Below, piece by piece: positions 1 through 6,249 of a DNA stretch of 14,075 nucleotides. The translations under genes were made by a program, and so were the position numbers. The DNA is taken from NCBI GenBank assembly GCA_030639665.1, contig DAOWCC010000036.1, positions 1 to 14,075 on the forward strand, in the 5' to 3' direction. This DNA comes from Elusimicrobiota bacterium. Lineage in GTDB: Bacteria; Elusimicrobiota; Elusimicrobia; Elusimicrobiales; UBA9959. A model generated the notes under the pieces. That model was not told where the DNA came from and made no database searches. It saw only the letters and a list, made by a program, of their open reading frames with translations. Each line of letters begins with the position of its first letter. The stretch's first letter is position 1.

Positions 1-1094
1 AGCAGTCCGAAAAGAAAATATGAAATGGGGAAAGTAAAACTGATTAGCGCCTGCATAAGCGCGAAAAATCTCCCTTTAATTTCCTGTTTAACAGATTTCT
101 GGAATAAAGAAATAAATTTAACATTGTTTACTCCAAGCGCGAAACCCGCTATAAACAAAAAGACCATATATGTATATTGGTTAATTAAAATTCCCGGAAT
201 GAAAAGACAGAAGCCAAGAACGAATAGGCATCTTGAACCCAATTTTATCGTGCTTTTGACAAAATTGAATAATGGCGCTGAAAAAGTTCCCGCCAATATT
301 CCTATCCAAATGCTGGCCTCAAGCATTCCAAAAACCGAAGGACCGGCATGCAAGGTTTTATTGGTATAGAGAGGTAAAATGATAATTATGGGAACTGAAA
401 AGAAATTTATGGCGCCAAAGCCGAAGAGGACTCTTTTTATCAGCGGAATATCTTCCAGTATTTTCCAGCCGGAAACCTGGCCGATGTCTTTTTTATCTTT
501 TAATTTGCAGGCATAGTGAAAATGAATGATAGAATTGATTATTGCCGATAAGAAATAGCTTGTGGCGGTTAAAAGAACAACGCCTTTAACTCCCAATTGG
601 CTTATAAGCATTGCGCCCATCACGGCTCCTGAAAAATTGGCAAGCGACTGGGTTGAAACCTGAAAAGTCACCGCTTTTTCTATTTCTTCAGGATGAACTA
701 TTTCCGTAACCGCTCTGTTTAAAGTCGGGTTTATAAAAGCTTGCATAAGCGCTATTGAAATCATCGCCGCGCAGCCGTATGTAAAAGTGAATAAAGATTT
801 ATCCAGCATTAGGGTTATCGCGCCTATAATAATGGCTATACCTAAATTGCAGATGGTTAAAACTTTTTTGCTTGAAGTTCTGTCAATGGTTTTTCCGATA
901 ATTTTCACCAAAAATATTGCGGGCAGGGCGGACATGACCATGAATATGCCCAGTTCTTTTCCCGAGGGCTGATCTCCCAGAGAAGTGACTATCCACCAGA
1001 CAATGGCGATTTGAAACATTCTTAAACCGCCTTGGCTCAAAACTTGTCCAAGCCATAAAAACCAGAAATACGGAGTGCTGAATTTAATATTCAT
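1..1094 (-). CDS. Major facilitator superfamily transporter, C-terminus cut by window edge
   Basis: An open frame runs without a stop from ATG at 1094 to the left edge, giving 364 residues. It begins MNIKFSTPYFWFLWLGQVLS, and a possible Shine-Dalgarno AGGA lies upstream of the start. Hydrophobic segments alternate with short loops, as in a 12-helix carrier. The loop after helix 2 reads GKTIDRTSSKKVL, which fits the MFS signature GxxxDRxGRRxxL between helices 2 and 3. The overall pattern resembles the MFS_3 group of small-molecule or siderophore exporters. The substrate cannot be read from the sequence. MFS proteins are usually 400-430 residues, so roughly the last two helices are missing. An extended -10 promoter lies just upstream, so the gene probably has its own transcript. 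Membrane transport is a firm call; export direction is a guess. Confidence 0.85.
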   Translation of the reverse strand, partial: MNIKFSTPYFWFLWLGQVLSQGGLRMFQIAIVWWIVTSLGDQPSGKELGIFMVMSALPAIFLVKIIGKTIDRTSSKKVLTICNLGIAIIIGAITLMLDKSLFTFTYGCAAMISIALMQAFINPTLNRAVTEIVHPEEIEKAVTFQVSTQSLANFSGAVMGAMLISQLGVKGVVLLTATSYFLSAIINSIIHFHYACKLKDKKDIGQVSGWKILEDIPLIKRVLFGFGAINFFSVPIIIILPLYTNKTLHAGPSVFGMLEASIWIGILAGTFSAPLFNFVKSTIKLGSRCLFVLGFCLFIPGILINQYTYMVFLFIAGFALGVNNVKFISLFQKSVKQEIKGRFFALMQALISFTFPISYFLFGL

Positions 1095-1133
1095 AAATTT
1101 TCCTGTTTAATAATAAGGTTTGATTGCGGAAAT

Positions 1134-1142
1134 ATTATAACA
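1134..1142 (-). promoter_or_regulatory. Extended -10 promoter for the MFS gene
   Basis: On the minus strand this reads TGTTATAAT, a perfect TGnTATAAT extended -10 box, about 40 bases upstream of the MFS start codon. No good -35 box is seen at the usual distance, which is typical of extended -10 promoters. Confidence 0.4.
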
Positions 1143-1184
1143 AATAGCCATAAATTAGTAAGCAGAGAGTAGAAATCACCCTTA

Positions 1185-1217
1185 GGAATCTGCGCAGTCT
1201 TTAGACTGAAAGATTCC
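1185..1217. repeat. Nested hairpin in the left flank of the cassette
   Basis: GGAATCT (1185-1191) pairs with AGATTCC (1211-1217), and inside it CAGTCT (1195-1200) pairs with AGACTG (1203-1208) around a two-base loop. It is followed by CCAAGGACG rather than a T-run, so it does not look like an intrinsic terminator. It lies between the MFS promoter and the left cassette element in the 352-base gene-free stretch 1095-1446. Function unknown. Confidence 0.5.
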
Positions 1218-1232
1218 AAGGACGTTAGCCCC

Positions 1233-1377
1233 GGGAACAAAGTTACACAGGGGGAAAGCAGTAAACAAAGAATGGCAATCAGAGCATCCTCCTAATTAGT
1301 CCTTTCGAAAGCCAGTCCACTCGCTCCAACCCAAATTAAGATACAGCCGACTTACCCTGTTTTATAAGGAAATTCCC
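1233..1377 (+). repeat. Left palindromic element flanking the two-gene cassette (attC-like)
   Basis: This is about 145 bases with imperfectly complementary ends; for example ACAGGG at 1247-1252 pairs with CCCTGT at 1355-1360. It shares ordered landmarks with 3303-3480 in the same orientation: GAATGGCA (1270), GTCCTTTCGAAAGCC (1299-1313) and AGATAC (1339-1344). Its right arm (1323-1377) is also the inverse complement of the left arm of the other copy, with 44 of 55 positions matching and the inner 16 perfect. Similarity in both direct and inverted sense is expected when two palindromic elements sit in the same orientation, as with integron attC sites. The canonical core boxes (GTTRRRY and RYYYAAC) are not clearly present, so the attC label is tentative. 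Confidence 0.5.
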
Positions 1378-1446
1378 GATGAATTTGATATATTATTTCT
1401 GGTGAGAACTAGTGAAAAAGTTAAAAACATATGATGAGGAGAAAGA

Positions 1447-2058
1447 ATGGATTGGGAATTAATATTAAAGACTCTTGGTGTTTCAGGTATTTTAGTTGCT
1501 GGGGTAATACTTCTTGGCAAGGCTCTAATGGGACATTTATTGTCAAAGGATGTCGAATCTTTTAAAGCAGAACTTAAAATAAGTGCGTTTGAACATGAAA
1601 TACGTTTCTCAAAATTGCATGATAAAGTAGATTCAACTATTGCTAAACTTTATAAGAAATTGGCCAGAACGACCATTGCATTGGGAAATTATGTTACTGG
1701 ATATGTTCCAGCGGGTTCTCCATCAGAAACAGAGAGAGCGAAGGCTGTGGTTGATGTACTGAACGAGTTTATTAATTATTATGAGGAGAACAAAATATAT
1801 TTTAATACGAATGTGTGTGCTAAATTGGAAGAATTCATTTCAAAGAATAAAAAAGTATTTTATGAATTTCAGTATAAAAATGAAACAAATAGGACAAAAG
1901 AATGGATAAGAATTGCGGGTGAGTTTGAGAAAGATGTACAAAATGCAAAGTTGATTATAGAAGAAGATTTTCGAAAGATACTTGGTGTAAAAAATAAAGG
2001 CGAAACAATAGAACAAAGAGAAAGTGAGCAAAAAATAAAAAAGGATGGGTCTGATTAA
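1447..2058 (+). CDS. Membrane-anchored coiled-coil protein of unknown function
   Basis: The product is 203 residues, with a strong Shine-Dalgarno (GAGGAGA) just before ATG 1447. A single hydrophobic helix spans about residues 6-28, followed by a long charged helical region with KAELKISAFEHEIRFSKLHDKV near 40-62, then ELYKKL-like text (TIAKLYKKL). The pattern FKAEL...FEHxxRFSxLHxK...LYxxL resembles a widespread uncharacterised family of one-helix membrane proteins often found in accessory DNA; this is recognition by pattern only. The C-terminal tail is very lysine- and glutamate-rich. The gene is on the opposite strand to its chromosomal neighbours and is much more AT-rich, suggesting acquisition. 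It is the first gene of a two-gene cassette. No catalytic motif is visible. A membrane-tethered sensor or anchor for the downstream protein is possible but unproven. Confidence 0.7.
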   Translation: MDWELILKTLGVSGILVAGVILLGKALMGHLLSKDVESFKAELKISAFEHEIRFSKLHDKVDSTIAKLYKKLARTTIALGNYVTGYVPAGSPSETERAKAVVDVLNEFINYYEENKIYFNTNVCAKLEEFISKNKKVFYEFQYKNETNRTKEWIRIAGEFEKDVQNAKLIIEEDFRKILGVKNKGETIEQRESEQKIKKDGSD

Positions 2059-2099
2059 TGAAAAAAATAATTTTAATAATCTGTGGTAATAAATCATGA
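2058..2099 (+). CDS. Possible 13-residue coupling mini-ORF
   Basis: A 14-codon frame encoding MKKIILIICGNKS starts in the stop codon of the upstream gene (TAATG junction at 2056-2060) and ends in an ATGA overlap with the start of the downstream gene (2096-2099). All three frames differ. The downstream gene has no Shine-Dalgarno, so this mini-ORF could carry ribosomes across the 37-base gap by termination-reinitiation. Its product is a short hydrophobic peptide. It may be chance in AT-rich DNA; the exact junctions at both ends are the only support. Confidence 0.3.
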   Translation: MKKIILIICGNKS

Positions 2100-3256
2100 G
2101 CTTTGATTTCATTAAGCATATAGAGACCGATAATCTAGCTCCACTGTCAATAGAAAACAAAGAAAATTATTATTTTGACCTACGTCATATAGAAGATAAT
2201 ATGACTGGTAGAGTTGATGCATTTATAGCTAATGCTTTTATACAAGAAGCTGTTCAATTAATTATAAATGCGATAGCGTTATTTGAACAAGGGTATTTTG
2301 ACGCTTCGTTTTATTCTTTACGGCAATCATTGGAACTATCAACAGTTATGGTATATTTGATTGATAATAATGAGGATGTAAGAAAAGAAGAATTAAAAAA
2401 ATGGAAGTCGCAGAGTAAGTTTCCCATGTATCAGCAAATGTTAAAGCTATTAGAGCAGAATGCAACGGTATTTTTTGATATTAAATTAAAATTAGGTTCC
2501 TATTTTGATGAGTTAGACAAAATAAAACAAAAGCTTAATAAGTATGTTCACAAACAAGGATTTAGTACTTTTTATGTTTCTAGAAATCGTTGGGGAAATC
2601 AGAATAAAGACATGAAATTATTTGTTGCAGAATTTGAAGTTTATTTAGAAAGATGTATTGGTGCAATTGCGATATTTAGATTAGCAATTGATCCTTTGCC
2701 AATTTTATTAAATGATGAAAACATATATTCTAGAACTGGAGATTTCATAACTGATGGCTATAGTGATAAGTTTATAGAAAAATATATCGGTACGAAATAT
2801 ATGGATTTATATAAAAAAACGGAAGTTTATCAGGATTCCTATAATTCTATTATTTCAGAAGAATCCAAAAATAAATTTGTGCTTAATGTTGTTAAAAATC
2901 AGTTTATTGATAAAGAAAATATTAAAGAAATTTTAAAACAAAAACATTTATTAAGTCGAAACGATTTGATTGCCGTTTTGTTATGCAAATTCTCTAAGGA
3001 AATTGCAAAAGTTTATTGTATCTCTGGCTTACATTGGTATTTTTCAACTACAAAAACAAAAAAGAAAAGGTCATCTTATCATAGTAGAGATTTTGAAAAT
3101 TTTGAAAAAAGTGAACAGAATTATAATCTTAAATATGATGAAGTTTTTATTTCAACACTTAAATTAAACGATGAGTGTTATTTTATAGAACACAATGAAA
3201 AATTTACTGAAAATGAGATTAAAGAATTAAAAGAACAAAAACACCTTCTACATTAG
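2096..3256 (+). CDS. Helical protein of unknown function, possibly HEPN-like N-terminal half
   Basis: The product is 386 residues and no confident family name can be given. The N-terminal half is helical: residues 48-92 (EAVQLIINAIALFEQGYFDA onward, then a SLRQSLELS helix) look like the helix pairs of HEPN or DUF5677-type domains. Residues 148-156 (NKYVHKQGF) resemble the conserved (S/N)xYVHG-type motif near the end of such domains. The HEPN RNase motif RxxxxxH is not seen, so nuclease activity is not supported. The C-terminal half (about 260-386) mixes charged helices with HLLSRNDL (284-291) and a final lysine/glutamate-rich stretch. There is no signal peptide or membrane helix. ATG 2096 is the first start after an in-frame stop at 2090-2092 and lacks a Shine-Dalgarno, suggesting coupling to the gene before it. 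The gene is strongly AT-rich. Being an accessory partner of a membrane protein, a defence role is conceivable but speculative. Confidence 0.65.
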   Translation: MSFDFIKHIETDNLAPLSIENKENYYFDLRHIEDNMTGRVDAFIANAFIQEAVQLIINAIALFEQGYFDASFYSLRQSLELSTVMVYLIDNNEDVRKEELKKWKSQSKFPMYQQMLKLLEQNATVFFDIKLKLGSYFDELDKIKQKLNKYVHKQGFSTFYVSRNRWGNQNKDMKLFVAEFEVYLERCIGAIAIFRLAIDPLPILLNDENIYSRTGDFITDGYSDKFIEKYIGTKYMDLYKKTEVYQDSYNSIISEESKNKFVLNVVKNQFIDKENIKEILKQKHLLSRNDLIAVLLCKFSKEIAKVYCISGLHWYFSTTKTKKKRSSYHSRDFENFEKSEQNYNLKYDEVFISTLKLNDECYFIEHNEKFTENEIKELKEQKHLLH

Positions 3257-3302
3257 TATGAAGAAAATAAATATTTAAAGGGCAACGGTTCTGATTTTTA
3301 TA

Positions 3303-3480
3303 GGGAATTTCCTTATAACAAAGGGCAATTCCGCTGTACCATAGTTTGGGTGGGTGGGACATATTATTTAAATAAAGATGAAAGAAAAAGGAATGGCAGT
3401 TGTGTTTGCTAAGCATGTCCGTTCGGAAGCCGACTTGGGCTTACTGGAGGCTGAGATACGGAATGGCGCAGTACTAAGCG
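3303..3480 (+). repeat. Right palindromic element flanking the two-gene cassette (attC-like)
   Basis: This begins 46 bases after the second cassette gene with GGGAATTTCCTTATAA, whose exact inverse complement ends the left element. Landmarks shared with the left copy in the same order are GAATGGCA (3391), GTCCGTTCGGAAGCC (3417-3431, 13 of 15 identical) and AGATAC (3454-3459). Spacings are close: 26 versus 29 bases, then 23 versus 26. Its own ends are partly complementary: CTTA (3312-3315) with TAAG (3476-3479), and ATTCCG (3328-3333) with CGGAAT (3459-3464). TTATAACAAA at 3313 resembles the start of Vibrio cholerae VCR-type attC sites as remembered. The remainder of the 3257-3527 gap shows nothing else coding; it ends with a perfect palindrome GACCATGGTC at 3480-3489. 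Confidence 0.5.
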
Positions 3481-3527
3481 ACCATGGTCATGCGTGTAAA
3501 TACAACTGACATGACTTTATACTTATG

Positions 3528-3917
3528 TTAAAACTTTACCATGTTTAGGAGTTTGAGGATATTGGAGAGTTTTTCGAGATTGGGCGGCTTCAAAATATAA
3601 TCAAAAGCCCCTTCCTTAATAGCCTTGTCGGCAAGGTCCATAGTGTCCGCTCCGCTTATTATTATCACGCAGACATCACTGTTTTTCTCTTTGGCTTTAT
3701 GCATCGCCTCTAGGCCGGAGAGCCCCCGTATATAAATATCGCTCAGGACTATATCAAATTTTTGGGTTTCAAGAATTTCTCTTGCCGTTTCGCTGTTCTC
3801 GGCATAGGTGATTTCAAATTTTGGAAAGTCGGAAAGTATTTTATTTATTCTTTCTATTACATAGCCTTCTTCTTCAATAAATAAAAGCTGTTTTTTTTCA
3901 GGTTTGTCTTCAGTCAT
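3528..3917 (-). CDS. Stand-alone response-regulator receiver protein
   Basis: The product is 129 residues and consists of one CheY-like receiver domain and nothing more. From ATG 3917 (MTEDKPEKKQ) the expected residues are the acidic pocket E15/E16 (in place of the usual DD), phosphoacceptor D60 in IVLSDIYIRG, S88 in VIIISGAD, and K110 in YILKPPN. It should therefore be phosphorylatable, probably on D60, by a histidine kinase not present here. A longer frame opens at 4028, but its extra 37 residues come from a simple repeat and from overlap with the upstream gene, so 3917 is preferred even though no clear Shine-Dalgarno precedes it. The gene lies 67 bases downstream of an HD-GYP phosphodiesterase on the same strand. 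Receivers are often fused to HD-GYP domains (RpfG type), which suggests the two work together. Confidence 0.85.
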   Translation of the reverse strand: MTEDKPEKKQLLFIEEEGYVIERINKILSDFPKFEITYAENSETAREILETQKFDIVLSDIYIRGLSGLEAMHKAKEKNSDVCVIIISGADTMDLADKAIKEGAFDYILKPPNLEKLSNILKLLNMVKF

Positions 3918-3932
3918 AAAATTGTTTTTTTG

Positions 3933-3983
3933 CCGTGTTCTGTTACTGCTCTCTGCTTTCTTATTTCTACTCTCTGTCGTTAA
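3933..3983 (-). repeat. Degenerate simple-sequence spacer between HD-GYP and receiver genes
   Basis: On the minus strand this purine-rich spacer contains GACAGAGAGTAGAAATAAG and AAAGCAGAGAGCAGTAACAG. Closely similar words occur at 1158-1177 and, on the minus strand, at 11650-11685, so it appears to be a dispersed degenerate repeat. It fills almost the whole gap between the two genes. Confidence 0.45.
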
Positions 3984-3984
3984 T

Positions 3985-5028
3985 TTACCATTCAATCCAT
4001 AATGAAGATAATTCAAGTTCGGCGGCAAAAGCCGGATTTTTTTTAGCTAAATCCTTTAGAGTTACAATATCATTAATTGATGTAAGCGGATATTGAACGA
4101 GATCTATAATTTGTTCTTCAATGGCAGTATAGTTTTTATCCAGAATGGTTTTTACCATGGGCCTTAAGAGGGAGCCTTTATTTGTTTTTAAAATCTGCGC
4201 TATTGTTCCGTTTGAAAGTTCAACTATGGAACCCGGGGGGAAAACCGAAAGGACTTCTATAAGTTTTTTTAAAACCAGAGGATTAAAGCCGGTTGGCCCG
4301 TTTTCGATGAAGTTTTTGATAACGCCATGACAGCTTATAGGTTCTCTCCACGGCCTTATATGCGTCATGGCTTCATATGAATCGGCGACTGAAATTATAC
4401 TTGCCAAAATGTTTGTTTCATTGGATTTAAGTCCTTCGGGATAGCCTGTGCCGTCGTGCCGTTCGTGAATTTGAAAAATTATTTTTTTAATTTTTTCCTT
4501 ATCGCCATAAATAAAATCTATTATTTTATCCAGTTTTTTGACGCTCAAAAGAGAATGCTTTTGAATAGCGCCGATTTCAGCGGAGTTTAACTTTCGTTCT
4601 TTCCTCGCGAGTGAAATGAAATTTGTCATGCCTATATCATGCAGGAGAGCTGAAAGGCCAAGAATCAAAAGTTCTTTTTCTTTGAGATTCATGGCTGTTC
4701 CTATAGCCAGTGAAAGCAATGTGGTATTTGCCGTATGAGCGTAAAGATAATTGTCTGCCGTTGAATATTTTATATATTTCAATAAAAAAGGATTGCTTTT
4801 TACCATGCTCGCGCATTTAGAGATTTGGTTGTGAGCTTCTTCATAAATATCAATATAGGAGGAATCAATGCCGGAGATTATTTTGCGGCTGAGGGCAATA
4901 AGGTCGGAGTAAAGCGCTTTTGCTTGGATATCAAGATTGTTGATTTCTTTTTCCGTATAAGGCTTTTCGGAATCTTGAAGCCGGTTTCTTTTTGTTTTTC
5001 CGATATAATTGGATTTAATGTTTTCCAT
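3985..5028 (-). CDS. HD-GYP domain cyclic-di-GMP phosphodiesterase
   Basis: The product is 347 residues. HD-GYP proteins hydrolyse cyclic di-GMP with a metal centre built from His and Asp. The visible motifs are intact: HD at 130-131 in LLHDIGM, an upstream His at 98, KHS at 158-160, HERHDGTGYPEG at 188-199 with the signature GYP, and SVADSYEAM at 213-221. About 90 N-terminal residues are helical with no recognised sensor domain, and there is no membrane helix, so the enzyme should be cytoplasmic. After the catalytic domain, residues 265-290 (PPGSIVELSNGTIAQIL) form the small beta extension common in this family. Met 5028 is the only reasonable start, though it lacks a Shine-Dalgarno. Nine copies of a 7-bp repeat sit 26 bases upstream. 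A single-receiver gene follows on the same strand and is the likely partner. Confidence 0.93.
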   Translation of the reverse strand: MENIKSNYIGKTKRNRLQDSEKPYTEKEINNLDIQAKALYSDLIALSRKIISGIDSSYIDIYEEAHNQISKCASMVKSNPFLLKYIKYSTADNYLYAHTANTTLLSLAIGTAMNLKEKELLILGLSALLHDIGMTNFISLARKERKLNSAEIGAIQKHSLLSVKKLDKIIDFIYGDKEKIKKIIFQIHERHDGTGYPEGLKSNETNILASIISVADSYEAMTHIRPWREPISCHGVIKNFIENGPTGFNPLVLKKLIEVLSVFPPGSIVELSNGTIAQILKTNKGSLLRPMVKTILDKNYTAIEEQIIDLVQYPLTSINDIVTLKDLAKKNPAFAAELELSSLWIEW

Positions 5029-5054
5029 GACTGTTTGTTTTTCTGCAACTGTTG

Positions 5055-5117
5055 CCTGTGACCTGTGACCTGTGACCTGTGACCTGTGACCTGTGACCTG
5101 TGACCTGTGACCTGTGA
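5055..5117. repeat. Tandem array, 9 perfect copies of CCTGTGA
   Basis: A 7-bp unit is repeated nine times without error over 63 bases, followed by a partial tenth unit. It fills the space between the acyltransferase stop (5140) and the HD-GYP start (5028), ending 26 bases before that start codon, so it is probably in the 5' leader or promoter region. Perfect arrays like this can change copy number by slippage. Confidence 0.95.
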
Positions 5118-5139
5118 CCCATATTGTATTTAAGTGATG

Positions 5140-6249
5140 TTACAGAGTTTTGTCATAAATGCGGTATTTTTTATAGGTTTTTCCGCCAGCAAGATCTATT
5201 ACCTTGTTTACTTTTTCATTATCTTCCAATGTCCACGAAAGTTCAACATAATTCCAATTAAATTCTCTTGCCGATATCATTGCTTGTTCTATCAATAATA
5301 ATTCAATGCCGCGATTTCTGTATTCTTTTTTTACGCCCATAGCCAGGAATCTTCCTTGCCGTATTTTAAACATTTTCCATAGGAATGGCAGTATATTTAG
5401 AGGGGTGAATCTTCCATGAAGGGTTTTAAGCGGGATATTAAAATCCGGAAGCAGAAGCACAAAGCCTATGGGTCTATTGTCTATTTGAACAAAATAAAGA
5501 TATTCCGGTTTTAAAAGAGGTTTAAGGGCATTTGCCAAATCCGTTATTTCATCATCCTTTATCGGTGTAAAACCCCAGTTTTCATCCCAAGCTTCATTGT
5601 AGATCTCTTGAAATACAGCCAGTTCTTTTGAAAGATTTTTTGTGTCGGCTTTTTTTATTTTAATAGATGCGGACTTGTGGATTCTTTTTAATATTTTTTT
5701 AAATCTGTCCGTAAACGGTTCTTGAGAATATCTTTTAAAAGCGAGAAGGTCTTTGATTTTTGAAAAACCGGCTTTTTCCAAAAGATTAAGATAATAGGAC
5801 GGATTATAAGGCATCATTATAACCGGAGGAGAGTCAAAACCTTCTATCAAAATTCCACAGGTTTCATTTGTTGAGGGGTTTACCGGCCCTCGAATATTGG
5901 TCGCGCCTTTTTCTTTAAGCCATAGGGATGCTTGCTTGAAAAGTTTTTTCGCGGTTTCTTCATCATCCGCGCAATCAAAAAAACCAAAAAAACCAATATT
6001 TTCATTATGGAATTTATTGTAATCGTGATTTAAGATAGCGGCTATGCGGCCTATTGATTGTCCGTCTTTTTCAGCTATAAATAGTTTGCGTTCGGCATGT
6101 TGCCAAAAGGGATGTTTTAAATCTAAAAGATGAAGTACATCTTTTTTCAGTTCGCCAACCCAATGGGGATGCCTTTTAAATAATTTATAAGGAACATTTA
6201 CAAAATCAATTAGATTTTTTTCGGATATTTCAGAAATGAAGGTTTGCAT
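5140..6249 (-). CDS. GNAT-superfamily acyltransferase partner of the serine-palmitoyltransferase-like enzyme
   Basis: The product is 369 residues. It matches a family of two-lobed GNAT-like proteins usually annotated only as N-acetyltransferase (YghO-like). The family text is clear: an N-terminal KLFKRHPHWVGELKKD (22-37), HPFWQHAERKLFIAEKDGQ (46-64), GRIAAI (67-72), NIGFFGFFDC (84-93), RGPVNPSTNETCG (120-132) and MMPYNPSYY (145-153). The C-terminal lobe has an acyl-CoA-binding-like RNRGIE at 311-316. The start codon directly abuts the stop of the PLP synthase (TAA-ATG), so the two are co-translated. That synthase makes long-chain oxoamines, so acylation of the resulting amine is a natural role, similar in logic to the bacterial ceramide synthase of Caulobacter, which also belongs to an acyltransferase family. 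The substrate is inference; membership of the GNAT-like family is firm. Confidence 0.8.
   Translation of the reverse strand: MQTFISEISEKNLIDFVNVPYKLFKRHPHWVGELKKDVLHLLDLKHPFWQHAERKLFIAEKDGQSIGRIAAILNHDYNKFHNENIGFFGFFDCADDEETAKKLFKQASLWLKEKGATNIRGPVNPSTNETCGILIEGFDSPPVIMMPYNPSYYLNLLEKAGFSKIKDLLAFKRYSQEPFTDRFKKILKRIHKSASIKIKKADTKNLSKELAVFQEIYNEAWDENWGFTPIKDDEITDLANALKPLLKPEYLYFVQIDNRPIGFVLLLPDFNIPLKTLHGRFTPLNILPFLWKMFKIRQGRFLAMGVKKEYRNRGIELLLIEQAMISAREFNWNYVELSWTLEDNEKVNKVIDLAGGKTYKKYRIYDKTL

Larger units (their letters stand above)
1360..3480 (+). mobile_element. Putative acquired two-gene cassette
   Basis: The block from the end of the left palindromic element to the end of the right one holds two plus-strand genes in an otherwise minus-strand region. 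Its base composition is visibly richer in A and T than the flanking genes. No transposase, integrase or resolvase is present in the window, so any movement would need an enzyme acting from elsewhere. Boundaries are approximate. Alternatives are a non-autonomous transposon with inverted repeats, or an invertible segment. Confidence 0.45.

Noticed and set aside
1233..1377. Confident canonical attC site
   Set aside because: Clear GTTRRRY and RYYYAAC core boxes were not found at the arm ends, and no integrase is visible; only an attC-like label is used.
1840..2160. Minus-strand frame of 106 codons inside the cassette
   Set aside because: Very Phe- and Leu-rich mirror of AT-rich coding DNA, antisense to the first cassette gene, which has a strong ribosome binding site.
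3219..3416. Minus-strand 65-codon frame in the right flank
   Set aside because: It overlaps the end of the second cassette gene and the palindromic element, with no ribosome binding site or family pattern.
3918..4028. Longer start for the receiver gene adding 37 residues
   Set aside because: The added residues derive from a simple repeat and overlap the end of the HD-GYP gene; receiver homology starts just after Met at 3917.
5055..5117. CRISPR array
   Set aside because: Units are 7 bp with no spacers; this is a simple tandem repeat.
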